Both the position numbers and the translations under genes were made by a program. Shown piece after piece: positions 1 to 7,694 of a DNA stretch of 33,771 nt. Below the pieces are notes generated by a model. It was not told the DNA's origin and ran no database searches. It was given only the letters and a program-made list of their open reading frames with translations. The stretch's first letter is position 1; each line of letters begins with the position of its first letter. Source of the DNA: Candidatus Moduliflexus flocculans (GTDB taxonomy: Bacteria; Moduliflexota; Moduliflexia; Moduliflexales; Moduliflexaceae); the NCBI GenBank assembly GCA_000739515.1, contig DF820459.1, positions 426,411 through 460,181 on the forward strand, written 5' to 3'.

Positions 1-125
1 CCCTCCTGGGAGGGGCAAGGGGTGGGTTCGTCCGTGAGTGATTGCTCGTGTCAAGAACCCACCCCCAACCCCTCCCCGGAGGGGAGTGTGCGGTCATTCG
101 TCTCGAATCGGCTGCGTAACATGAG
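1..125. mobile_element. MITE family 1, copy A (cut by window start)
   Basis: This is the right-hand part of a non-coding element whose complete copies measure 153-155 bp. It ends in the terminal inverted repeat (TIR) GCTGCGTAACATGAG at 111-125 and contains the C-rich and G-rich palindromic blocks typical of the family. It is followed by TTAATTA (126-132), the right-hand target duplication expected from other copies; the left side is outside the window. The visible part matches copy G at the other end of the window base for base by eye. It encodes no protein. Confidence 0.85.
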
Positions 126-152
126 TTAATTAATGATGTTTAACCTTGAAGA

Positions 153-201
153 AGGAGTGTCAAATCTTGATTTGACCGAGAAATCAAGATTTCGCACTCC
201 T
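153..201. terminator. Hairpin downstream of the phosphorylase gene
   Basis: Arms at 153-173 and 181-201 flank a 7-base loop; the inner arms (162-173 and 181-192) are perfectly complementary over 12 bases and AGGAGTG/CACTCCT pairs outside them. It lies just past the phosphorylase stop codon on the minus strand, so it probably ends or protects the beta-glucan operon transcript. No long T run follows, so classic intrinsic termination is unproven. The same architecture recurs at 18506-18549 and 18599-18648, so it is also a member of a dispersed repeat family. Confidence 0.5.
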
Positions 202-219
202 CTTTTGGGGTTAATGGTT

Positions 220-3200
220 CTAAATATTGCGATATTCTATCGAAGTCCACACCGTCAGCCGCCGCACAGCGCCATCGCGGGCAAAGATGCGCTGGCTGAG
301 TTCGACGGTTAATTGTTGGCCTTCAATCGCCTGTTGCGAGCCATCCGCGAACTCAACTTCGATGCGCGGCGATGCGGCAGCGCGATAGATAATCGGCGTC
401 TGGCAGAAGGTGAACGCCAGCGAACCCGCCGGGAGGTCAATCGTCTGCGCCTGTCCCGTCGCGTCAAAATAGGTGAAGCGTTCCGGCTGCGTCAAAAATT
501 CCTGCGAACGCAGCAGGCGCGGCGCGAAGGTCAATGCGCCGTCGCGGACGATGACGCCCAATTCGCCCCAGCGCGTCAGCACTTCCTCTTTCACCTGCCC
601 GGTCATGCCGGGCTGCTGCGCTCCGCGTCCCGCCGGAGTATGCGAATACGGATCAGTCGGGAACGCGCCATAGACGTCCGGCGATTTATTAAAGCCAATC
701 CCCTGGCGAATGTCATAATATGCCGCCGCTAAATCCGCGATGACACTGGCCGGTTCGCCATGCGCAATCGCCCGGAAAAAATTCTCCTGCGTCGCGAGCA
801 GCAGCTTGGAGATCATGTGCCAGTAAATGCTCCCCAATCCTTCATAGGCGAAAAACGTGCCAGAGCGTCCGGTAAACGCCTGATGATCGAAATGCGTCTC
901 GAACATGTCGAGAATCTTCGCCGCCTCTTGTTTGACCAACTCCGCATATTGCGGCTGTTGTTCAAGCGCGGCCAACGCGGCGTTGATCTGTTTGGCGTTT
1001 TTGAATGCGCCGTTGAAATGATAGTCGCCGTTGACATCCCGCGTAATCAGCGTCGTGTCCTGATTGGCGACTAACGCCGCGATCAGGCGCGAATCTGCGA
1101 CTTGCGTCGCGCTAAACGTGTTTTTCTGCAAAAATCCTGGCAGATTGCGGTTCGGATACAGAATGTACGAATGCTGATCGGCTCGATACAGATCGCTTTG
1201 GCGCAGCGCTCGCAGCAGATTCAGCGCATCTGCGCTGGAGAGCAACCCGGCAGAAAGCGCCGCCACCTGGCCTTCCAACATCAGCGACAGATTGCGGATC
1301 GACGCTTCTCCTTCAGCTAATTTGAGCGTATTGTATGAATGGAACAAGCCATCTTCGCGGCGATTTGCTCGAATTGATTGCTCGACATACGCCTGCGCCA
1401 ATTCGAGGAACGCAATCATCTCCTGCTTTGTCAGCGTCGTTGCCGCGCCAGAAATCCCCTGCTGATAATATCGTTGCCGGTACGCGCTCCCCGCTTCGCC
1501 GACAACATCCATGAACGCCCGCCGCGCCGCCGCGCTGAAACCAGACTGTATGACCGGCTGAAATTGTTCCAGCCCGGCGCGAATCGCCTGCATGAATTGC
1601 GCAACTTCCGCGCTGATTTCATACTGCGTCTCGTTTGCGTGTTGGAACATTTCAAGGCAAAAGCCGATGAAGCGCCGCAAATAGCATAACGTTACCACTG
1701 ACAGCCCTTTGCCGACTAAGGCGTTGTTCGCGTCGTTCCATTCCGGGCGCTGCGTGTTCATCCAAATGCCGCCATCTGGCACGAAATTCGAGAGTTTCGC
1801 CAACAGCAGAATCAGCAGCTTTTCCGTCAGCGTGACATGCGCGACGCGCCCGCTCGCATCCGCCGCAAGCTTGCCGTCTGCGCCGATCTCCGCAACGCGT
1901 TTCTCAATCGCCTCTTCCAGCGTCCAATCAAAGTCAATTGTCGAGTACCAGTCGCGCAAAATTTCCTGATACGGCTTGATTTTATACGGCACGTTGGCAT
2001 GGCTGAACATGCGGTGATTCAGCATCGCGGAGAGTCGTCCCGGATGCAATTGCGCGGCGGTTTCCAGCAATTTCAGCAGGTAAATAATCTGATGATCGCC
2101 CCAGTAGCCGATATTCGCCCAGGGATTTTCCGGCTCCGGCACTTCCCATTCAATGCCGTTGCGCGTGACGCGATAGGGATTATAACCGTCGGGGGTCGTG
2201 GCGTTCAAGAAGGCGCTGATCATGTTTTCCACAAATTCCGGGAACGAGTATGCCAACGGCTCCCAGTTCTGGAAAATATCGCGCCAGTTGCCCTGATAAT
2301 CGAGCTTGCGCGAGCCGTCGGGCTGCCGCAGATTGATGGAAAAGGTGTTCCAGGGGCGGCTCGGATCGCCGTGACGGCGGCTGAAGGTCAGCGGCAGATA
2401 TTCGTAGCAGAGGCGTTCGAGATCCGTCGAGCCGCTCTGAACGGCACGCTGCCGCAGTTCCTGTATGGTCAATGAATCTGGAAGCGCCTGCACAAACGCC
2501 TGATTCGCCTCGAATGCGCGGCGATTCCGCGCGCTCAGGAAATTGCTGAAATCCGCTTTGGCAACGCGATAACCATCCGCAAACACGCCGCCACGCATGA
2601 TATTAAACAGCACGTTCGATAGATGATGCGCGGTACACATTTGATCCGCCGAGACCTGCAAGCCGTCCGCATTGGCGATCAGCGTCCGCAGATTCGCCGT
2701 GCCTGCCGCAATATCGGTTTCCAAACGCGCCGCCAGTTCCGCCGGGGAGCTTGCGCGCAATTCGTTGCGCAACGCAGCCAATCGCGCGTGATCCTGATTC
2801 ACTTCCGCCACGAGATACCAGCGCTTTTCTGCGGCGGCGGGCAATTCCAGAGTGGCAGAGGCGAAATAGGCGGCGCGTCGTCCGCGCACATCCGTTTCCG
2901 GCTGAATGGCAGCCCCCTGCCGGAATGCAGCCACTTGCGCGGGGGAAAGCAGATATTGCGCCCCTTCCAGGCCGGTCTGCCAGACCGTTGTCGCTTGCAG
3001 CGATTCGCTCGGCTCGGCCAAATCGGTCAGCGTGGAGCTTAAGCTGAACATGCCGATGCCGGTTGTCTGATCAAGTTCGTTGCGTTTATAGGCGTCCAAT
3101 AGCACGCTGAACGTTCGCTGCGTCTGCGCCGTCACGCCATACGGGAGCAAGTTTTGCAAACCTGACAGCACGTGTACCTGACAACTCGTGGAAGTATCGT

Positions 3201-3705
3201 TTTGCAACTCCGCCGTCACGACAAATCCATAGCGCGAACTGGTGCGCCAACTGATGCGGAATGTCAATTGTAAATCGAGGTTGCATTCCTCGAAAATCAG
3301 GGCGTTGCCCGGCACGTTTTTATACAGATTACGCTGAAGTTGATACGCCCCGGCGTCCCGATCCGAAAATGGCTCCCACCTCATCAATTGGCCGTCACGA
3401 GTCGCGAGCAAAATCGTTTTATGGCCGGTGTTTTCGGCATGCTCCGCAATTTGATCTTCGGTGTAATACGGAAACAGCGCGGAATTGGCGTTTTGTCGTC
3501 CCGCCGATAACCCGCCAGTGCTAGAAATAAAGAGCCAGTGATCCGCGTCGCTGACGATGGTCATGAAAAACGGCGGCATTTGATCGTAATTGGCGATTTT
3601 GTGATAGGCTTCCCCTTCGATCTCGACATATTCCCCTGTCACCGGTTGCGGCGCATTGCGAAGAATTGTTGCGCCGACTTGCAATGTGGATTGTGATGTT
3701 GACAT
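220..3705 (-). CDS. Putative beta-1,3-glucan phosphorylase (GH94/GH149/GH161-like)
   Basis: The product is a cytoplasmic protein of about 1161 aa with no signal peptide. The N-terminal half is beta-rich (an SDADHW...STGGL...AGR block near residues 55-73). The middle and C-terminal parts look like an alpha/alpha toroid, with GYWGDHQIIYL near 533 and RPEWNDANNALVG near 653. EWND resembles the DWND motif of GH94 phosphorylases, which carries the catalytic general acid, so Asp658 is the candidate catalytic residue. The length, far above the roughly 800 aa of GH94 cellobiose phosphorylases, fits the GH149/GH161 beta-1,3-glucan phosphorylases. Its position last in an operon with a GH16 glucanase and a sugar ABC importer supports phosphorolysis of imported beta-glucan oligomers to glucose-1-phosphate. 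The ATG at 3705 is preferred over an in-frame TTG at 3714, but neither has a good ribosome site. The exact family is inferred from motif memory and context. Confidence 0.65.
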   Translation of the reverse strand: MSTSQSTLQVGATILRNAPQPVTGEYVEIEGEAYHKIANYDQMPPFFMTIVSDADHWLFISSTGGLSAGRQNANSALFPYYTEDQIAEHAENTGHKTILLATRDGQLMRWEPFSDRDAGAYQLQRNLYKNVPGNALIFEECNLDLQLTFRISWRTSSRYGFVVTAELQNDTSTSCQVHVLSGLQNLLPYGVTAQTQRTFSVLLDAYKRNELDQTTGIGMFSLSSTLTDLAEPSESLQATTVWQTGLEGAQYLLSPAQVAAFRQGAAIQPETDVRGRRAAYFASATLELPAAAEKRWYLVAEVNQDHARLAALRNELRASSPAELAARLETDIAAGTANLRTLIANADGLQVSADQMCTAHHLSNVLFNIMRGGVFADGYRVAKADFSNFLSARNRRAFEANQAFVQALPDSLTIQELRQRAVQSGSTDLERLCYEYLPLTFSRRHGDPSRPWNTFSINLRQPDGSRKLDYQGNWRDIFQNWEPLAYSFPEFVENMISAFLNATTPDGYNPYRVTRNGIEWEVPEPENPWANIGYWGDHQIIYLLKLLETAAQLHPGRLSAMLNHRMFSHANVPYKIKPYQEILRDWYSTIDFDWTLEEAIEKRVAEIGADGKLAADASGRVAHVTLTEKLLILLLAKLSNFVPDGGIWMNTQRPEWNDANNALVGKGLSVVTLCYLRRFIGFCLEMFQHANETQYEISAEVAQFMQAIRAGLEQFQPVIQSGFSAAARRAFMDVVGEAGSAYRQRYYQQGISGAATTLTKQEMIAFLELAQAYVEQSIRANRREDGLFHSYNTLKLAEGEASIRNLSLMLEGQVAALSAGLLSSADALNLLRALRQSDLYRADQHSYILYPNRNLPGFLQKNTFSATQVADSRLIAALVANQDTTLITRDVNGDYHFNGAFKNAKQINAALAALEQQPQYAELVKQEAAKILDMFETHFDHQAFTGRSGTFFAYEGLGSIYWHMISKLLLATQENFFRAIAHGEPASVIADLAAAYYDIRQGIGFNKSPDVYGAFPTDPYSHTPAGRGAQQPGMTGQVKEEVLTRWGELGVIVRDGALTFAPRLLRSQEFLTQPERFTYFDATGQAQTIDLPAGSLAFTFCQTPIIYRAAASPRIEVEFADGSQQAIEGQQLTVELSQRIFARDGAVRRLTVWTSIEYRNI

Positions 3706-3722
3706 GGTTTGCAAAACGACAG

Positions 3723-3782
3723 CGAATTGAAGAAAGGAACGAATCTTCTGCGTGGTTTTAATTCGTTGTTTTCTTCAATTCG
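3723..3782. promoter_or_regulatory. Inverted repeat in the leader of the phosphorylase gene
   Basis: CGAATTGAAGAAA (3723-3735) and its exact complement TTTCTTCAATTCG (3770-3782) are separated by 34 bases. The pair fills the gap between the cupin stop codon and the phosphorylase start. In the minus-strand transcript it would form a hairpin ending about 17 bases before the ATG, next to a start with no clear Shine-Dalgarno. A role in mRNA processing or translation control is inference. Confidence 0.45.
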
Positions 3783-3790
3783 TTGTTGTT

Positions 3791-4210
3791 TTATAACAAT
3801 TCTTGCGTTAAGCGGATGATTTCTTTGCGATTGTCTGGCGACAGCCGCACTTTCGGGCTGTTATTGTCATTGGTATCAACATTTTCGACAATCAAGACTT
3901 TCGCACCCGGCGTCAGCGTATGCGTGTGATAGACGCCTTTGGGAACATTATACACTTTTCCGGCTTCCATCGGACACGCCTGAATATCGGAGACCGTTTC
4001 TCCCCTCACATCCGCCGTGAACAAGATGCATTGCCCGCTCAGAAGCACGAACACTTCATCAGTGTCCGAATGCTGCTGAACATTGTCAATATTTTCCGGC
4101 AGTAATTCATCAATATAATTCAACATCGCCACGCGCCACGCGCCGTAATCCACGAGCGGGCGATAGCCAATTTCTTCAAATTCTTTGACTTGTATAGGAC
4201 AAGTTGACAT
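3791..4210 (-). CDS. Cupin-domain protein in the beta-glucan operon
   Basis: The product is a single-domain cupin of 139 aa. Cupin motif 1 is visible as QQHSDTDEVFVLLSG with the usual His and Glu positions, and motif 2 as YNVPKGVYHTHTL, providing the later histidines. These residues normally bind one metal ion. The start at 4210 is chosen because AGGAG lies 7 bases upstream; an upstream in-frame extension would cross a 35-bp palindrome and adds no recognisable sequence. It sits between GH16 and the phosphorylase, so it could be a sugar isomerase, epimerase or sugar-sensing accessory. Nothing in the sequence decides between these. Confidence 0.8.
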   Translation of the reverse strand: MSTCPIQVKEFEEIGYRPLVDYGAWRVAMLNYIDELLPENIDNVQQHSDTDEVFVLLSGQCILFTADVRGETVSDIQACPMEAGKVYNVPKGVYHTHTLTPGAKVLIVENVDTNDNNSPKVRLSPDNRKEIIRLTQELL

Positions 4211-4235
4211 AAGATTTCTCCTGAATAGGATGGTT

Positions 4236-4270
4236 GACACCTCACAGGTTTTTGAAACCTGTGAGGTGTC
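4236..4270. repeat. Perfect palindrome, 16-bp arms, 3-base loop
   Basis: Arms 4236-4251 and 4255-4270 are exact complements around TTG. It lies between the GH16 stop codon and the cupin ribosome site. The centre (GGTTT-TTG-AAACC) resembles the centres of the palindromes at 21216-21246 and 28435-28467, whose outer arms differ in sequence, suggesting a dispersed hairpin family rather than a protein-binding site specific to this operon. It may act as a stem-loop between two operon genes. Confidence 0.8.
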
Positions 4271-4280
4271 GGCGCCATTG

Positions 4281-5207
4281 CTATGACTGTTTTTCAATGG
4301 TACGATACGGGCGGCCAGTTAATTCATAGACGCGCACGAAGTCAACTTCCATGATGCCGGGAAATGATGTCGCGGCGTCTGGATTGCCGTCAAAATTGCC
4401 GCCGACCGCCAAATTCAGCATCAGATAAAAGGGTTGATCAAATGGCGCGGGGTACGGATTCGGTTCGGCTTGCCCGGCAGACTGGCTGAACCAATCATGC
4501 TGTGTGGCGTATAATTCGCCATCCACATACCAGCGGATTTCGCCGGGTTCCCATTCAATACCATACACATGAAACCCATCAATCGCGCTTCCGGCAGGAA
4601 ACGTGTACTTATTGGAGGTAAATTTGTTATCCGGCCATGAGCCGCCATAGTGCAGCGTGCCACAGATTTCATGCGGCTTGCTGCCCCAGCTTTCCAGAAT
4701 ATCAATCTCGCCGGAAGCCGCCCATCCGCCATAGACGCCGGTAGCATGTGCCGTCCCTTGCGGCAGCATCCAGAACGCAGGCCAGAGCCCCTTGCCGGCT
4801 GGCAATTTCATGCGGGCTTCGAATTTGCCATATTTTTTGCTGAACAAGTCCCGCGTTTTTAATTTGGCTGATGTGTATTGCAAGGTTTGCGGCTTTCCCG
4901 CAACATCGCCTGTATATGCCTCAGACCGGGCAATGATAAGTAACATTCCATCTTTCAAAGACGCATTTTCTACGCGGTCGGTGTAGTATTGCAATTCATT
5001 GTTGCCCCAGCCTTGCACCCAGTCTTTCTGTTCAGCAGGATTTGCCCAGAAACCGTTGCCGATGTCAAAATCCCATTTGCTGCGATCAATATTGACGCCA
5101 TCAAATTCATCCTGCCAGACGAGCGTCCACTCTTCTTGTGCCGTTGCACTGCCTGCCAGCGAGGCAAGCACGAGCAAAATTCTGACAATTGTTCTAAACG
5201 TGTTCAT
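4281..5207 (-). CDS. Secreted GH16 beta-glucanase (laminarinase/lichenase type)
   Basis: The product is a 308-aa endo-glucanase of the GH16 jelly-roll family, exported by a signal peptide (basic start MNTFRT, hydrophobic stretch, probable cleavage after SATA before QEEW). The catalytic motif GEIDILES follows the ExDxxE pattern of nucleophile and acid/base glutamates. Other family landmarks are WQDEFDG near the mature N-terminus, GKFEARMKLP, LWPAFWMLP and the C-terminal PFYLMLNLAVGG with MEVDFVRVYE. GH16 enzymes with this layout usually cut beta-1,3- or mixed beta-1,3/1,4-glucans. The ATG at 5207 has AAGGAG 8 bases upstream. There is no lipobox, so the enzyme is probably periplasmic or released. 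It would supply oligosaccharides to the neighbouring importer. Confidence 0.92.
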   Translation of the reverse strand: MNTFRTIVRILLVLASLAGSATAQEEWTLVWQDEFDGVNIDRSKWDFDIGNGFWANPAEQKDWVQGWGNNELQYYTDRVENASLKDGMLLIIARSEAYTGDVAGKPQTLQYTSAKLKTRDLFSKKYGKFEARMKLPAGKGLWPAFWMLPQGTAHATGVYGGWAASGEIDILESWGSKPHEICGTLHYGGSWPDNKFTSNKYTFPAGSAIDGFHVYGIEWEPGEIRWYVDGELYATQHDWFSQSAGQAEPNPYPAPFDQPFYLMLNLAVGGNFDGNPDAATSFPGIMEVDFVRVYELTGRPYRTIEKQS

Positions 5208-5248
5208 GATTAATTCTCCTTGTAGATTCTGTAGAGACACCAAGACGA

Positions 5249-5371
5249 GGCAGGGCTGTTACGTTCTTGCCGGACGTTGTCATGGCGCGGAGCGTCAACA
5301 CCATCCCTGATGCCAGCGAGATGGCTTCGTCGTTGTCACTCCTCGCCATGACAGTAGTTAATAGCCCTGCC
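5249..5371. repeat. Imperfect palindromic intergenic element
   Basis: The ends GGCAGGGCTGTTA (5249-5261) and TTAATAGCCCTGCC (about 5358-5371) are inverted repeats with one mismatch. A second nested pair, TGTCATGGCG (5279-5288) and CGCCATGACA (5344-5353), is perfect. The internal text on the minus strand, containing GGCGAGGAGTGACAACGACG and a run resembling GAAGCCATCTC, looks like the intergenic repeat common in many environmental genomes that carries GCGAGGAGC...CGACGAAGCAATCTC. It separates the MalG-like permease gene from the GH16 gene in the operon. Confidence 0.6.
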
Positions 5372-5390
5372 GATTAGACGTCTCAAATGT

Positions 5391-6230
5391 TTATCCCTTC
5401 AATCCGGCGGCGACGGCGCCTTCGATGATGTATTTCTGAAAAATCAGAAAGATCAGAATGACCGGCAGGGCGACAATAAACACGGCTGCTGCCAATGGAG
5501 GCCAGTCGTTCCCGTATTGGCCGACGAACATGAACAACACGCGGATCACCGGATAATATTTCGGACTGGTCAGAAAGATGGTTGTTCCGATCAAGTCGTT
5601 CCAGACGCCGACGGAATACAGAATCGTCGCCGTCGCAAAGACCGGCTTACTCATCGGGAGCAAAAATTGCAAGATATATCTGATTGTGCCGCAGCCATCG
5701 AGCGCCGCCGCTTCGTCAAATTCGCGCGGAATGGTTTTGTAATACCCGACCATCAACAGCATGATGATGCCGGGATTAATCCGCAGCAGCAAGTAGCCGA
5801 GCGGTTTGCCATACAGCCCAAGCATGTCAATCAAGCGGAATTGCGGAATCAACGGATTCGGCAAAAAGATTCCGGCCATGAACAGCATGTAGAAAAAGCC
5901 GCTGTATTTGACATATTTCCGCGAAATCACGAACGCTGCGAGAGCAGTCACGAATAATGTCAACACATTAGAAACCACTGTGTACCAGACGCTATTGAAA
6001 AACGACCGGGCAAAGCCGCTTTGCCGCAAGACGTTTCGATAATTTTCGATATGAAACGATTGGGTCAGGCTGACCGGGTTCGCGGTAAACTCGGTAGATG
6101 TTTTTAAGCTAACATTCAACAGCATGGCGATTGGGAAAATATAGAAGATTGAGACAACTACGATAAATAATCCAATCCCGATATATGAGAGTTTGAAGAG
6201 TTTTTGCGTGAATTTTGGTTGGTCGGTCAT
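5391..6230 (-). CDS. ABC sugar transporter permease, MalG type
   Basis: This 279-aa inner-membrane permease has about six hydrophobic segments and the cytoplasmic EAA loop EFDEAAALDGCGTI that docks on the transporter ATPase. The ending KYIIEGAVAAGLKG is typical of carbohydrate ABC permeases of the MalG class. It forms the importer channel with the product of the upstream gene, whose stop overlaps this start by 4 bases (ATGA), implying translational coupling. GGAGG stands about 7 bases before the ATG. No ATPase gene is nearby, so a shared MsmX-like ATPase is likely used. Confidence 0.93.
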   Translation of the reverse strand: MTDQPKFTQKLFKLSYIGIGLFIVVVSIFYIFPIAMLLNVSLKTSTEFTANPVSLTQSFHIENYRNVLRQSGFARSFFNSVWYTVVSNVLTLFVTALAAFVISRKYVKYSGFFYMLFMAGIFLPNPLIPQFRLIDMLGLYGKPLGYLLLRINPGIIMLLMVGYYKTIPREFDEAAALDGCGTIRYILQFLLPMSKPVFATATILYSVGVWNDLIGTTIFLTSPKYYPVIRVLFMFVGQYGNDWPPLAAAVFIVALPVILIFLIFQKYIIEGAVAAGLKG

Positions 6231-7351
6231 AGTTCCACCTCCCGTCGGCGCAGATACACCTGCATCACAGCGGCAACGCTGAAAATCATCAAAAAGAGCA
6301 GCACAGCGACGCTTGACGCGAATCCCATTCGTCCGCCGACGCCTCCGGCAGTCTGTTGAAACGCTAACGAAAACATGTAAAACGCCATGGTCTGCGTATC
6401 GAATTGACCATTTGTAGCGAGATAGATCGTATCAAAAGTTGACAACGCGCCAATAATCGCTAACAGCACATTCACCGTAACCGACTGCGCGATCAGCGGG
6501 AACGTGACATGCTTAAATTGCGCCCACCGACTCGCGCCATCCACTGTGGCGGCCTCATAGAGGTCACCGGGGATGCTCTGAAGCCCGGCTAAGTAAATCA
6601 CGCATGAATAGCCGAGATACGACCAGATTTGAATAAAAATAATCAATGGAAACGCTAATTTCGGGTCAGAGAGGAACTTATAGACCACGCGCGTTTCCGC
6701 ATATTGAACAAGCTGAGTTTGATATTGCTGCACCGCGTTTGCGCCGGCGTTCTCTTCGACCGCTTTTAAAAAGAGAGCTTTTTTGTCGAAGTTCTTATTT
6801 TTTAATGGTTCCAGGCTTTTTACAAATTCCTGAGGCAAGCCATCTTTTTTCATTTTCATAAACGTTGAATACGTCAGCTTATACTCTGCCGGTTGAAACA
6901 CGGCCTGCGCGACTTTCTGAACCGGCCCGTCAAAGGGATGAAACATCAGCCGCCAGGTTAAGACGTTGACTGTCATGCCTAAAAGCACAGGCAGGAACAA
7001 CAGCGCTCGGAAGATCGCGCGAGTACGCCATTTTTGATTCAGAATCAGCGCCACAGCCAGCGCCAGCCCATTTTGAACGAGCGTCACAACAACCGTAAAC
7101 ACAATTGAATTTTTTAACGCCACCCCTTTATCGCGAAACGTCCCCGGCTGAAAAAATTCGCGATAATTATCTAACCCGACAAAATGGACAGGTTGATAGC
7201 TGGTGCGCTGCATATCTGTAAAAGAAATGATAAACGTGGCAATTGAGGGAAATACATGAAAAATCAAAAAGAACAACAATGCCGGTAATAGTACAAGATA
7301 AGGAACAACCCAACGAAATTTGCCATTCCCTTGTTGAAAAGGATACATCAT
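6227..7351 (-). CDS. ABC sugar transporter permease, MalF type, with large extra segment
   Basis: This 374-aa permease is longer than the usual 290-310 aa of MalF-type subunits. The EAA loop DLYEAATVDGASRW is near residue 263. The extra length is a hydrophilic, Lys/Gln-rich stretch of roughly residues 150-222, between the transmembrane segment ending RLMFHPF and the one starting LSDPKLAFP. It is probably periplasmic and comparable in position to the large P2 loop of E. coli MalF, which contacts the binding protein. The gene has AAAGGAG about 10 bases upstream and overlaps the MalG-like gene by 4 bases. It is expressed downstream of a strong intergenic stem. Confidence 0.92.
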   Translation of the reverse strand: MMYPFQQGNGKFRWVVPYLVLLPALLFFLIFHVFPSIATFIISFTDMQRTSYQPVHFVGLDNYREFFQPGTFRDKGVALKNSIVFTVVVTLVQNGLALAVALILNQKWRTRAIFRALLFLPVLLGMTVNVLTWRLMFHPFDGPVQKVAQAVFQPAEYKLTYSTFMKMKKDGLPQEFVKSLEPLKNKNFDKKALFLKAVEENAGANAVQQYQTQLVQYAETRVVYKFLSDPKLAFPLIIFIQIWSYLGYSCVIYLAGLQSIPGDLYEAATVDGASRWAQFKHVTFPLIAQSVTVNVLLAIIGALSTFDTIYLATNGQFDTQTMAFYMFSLAFQQTAGGVGGRMGFASSVAVLLFLMIFSVAAVMQVYLRRREVEL

Positions 7352-7370
7352 ACGTTTATTTCTCCTTTAA

Positions 7371-7642
7371 AAACGACAAGGATTTTTGTAAGCAAGGATA
7401 TTTGCTTGATTAACAGCTATTTAGCCCGTAGGGCTTCTGGTATTGTAGTCTATGGAAATTTCCCCCATTCTACCGCGTAGCGGTTGCGCCTCCCTATCGC
7501 CTACGGCGAATCAGTTCAGCGAGAGGAATTTCCATCTTCTACAAAACTCTATCGCCTACGGCGAAAAAGCATGGTAAATAGTTGCATTTGTTTTTATCCA
7601 GCGCGTTCTAACTATCCTTGCTTACGTGAAATCCTTGTCGTT
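7371..7642. promoter_or_regulatory. Long nested inverted repeat between binding-protein and permease genes
   Basis: The outer arms at about 7371-7399 and 7613-7642 are inverted repeats (AACGACAAGGATTT, then a few mismatches, then GTAAGCAAGGATA). In the minus-strand mRNA they would bring the end of the binding-protein transcript to within about 20 bases of the permease start. The interior holds the hairpin element 7414-7584. Stem-loops after the binding-protein gene in sugar ABC operons commonly protect the upstream mRNA and lower permease expression; that role here is inferred. Confidence 0.6.
7414..7584. repeat. GTA-hairpin element, copy 1
   Basis: The ends CAGCTATTTAGC (7414-7425) and GGTAAATAGTTG (7573-7584) are imperfect inverted repeats. 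Inside, in order, are three short hairpins with a GTA or TAC loop: AGCCC-GTA-GGGCT (7423-7435), ACCGC-GTA-GCGGT (7472-7484) and TCGCC-TAC-GGCGA (7497-7509). A second TCGCC-TAC-GGCGA occurs at 7552-7564. A further inverted pair (TTGTAG...ATGGAAATT against AATTTCCAT...CTACAA) encloses the centre. The same three hairpins in the same order occur at 21507-21622. Confidence 0.7.
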
Positions 7643-7648
7643 TAGCCT

Positions 7649-7671
7649 GAGGGCGAAACATCGTCGCCCTC
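7649..7671. repeat. Hairpin after the binding-protein gene
   Basis: GAGGGCGA (7649-7656) and TCGCCCTC (7664-7671) pair around a 7-base loop, 23 bases past the binding-protein stop codon on the minus strand. No T run follows in that direction, so it is more likely an mRNA 3-prime protecting stem than a full terminator, which fits continued transcription into the permease genes. Confidence 0.5.
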
Positions 7672-7694
7672 TTATTTTTGATAATGTCATGACC

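Noticed and set aside
1837..2475. 212-codon plus-strand frame inside the phosphorylase gene
   Set aside because: It lies fully antisense to a gene with clear family motifs; composition looks like a shadow of that gene.
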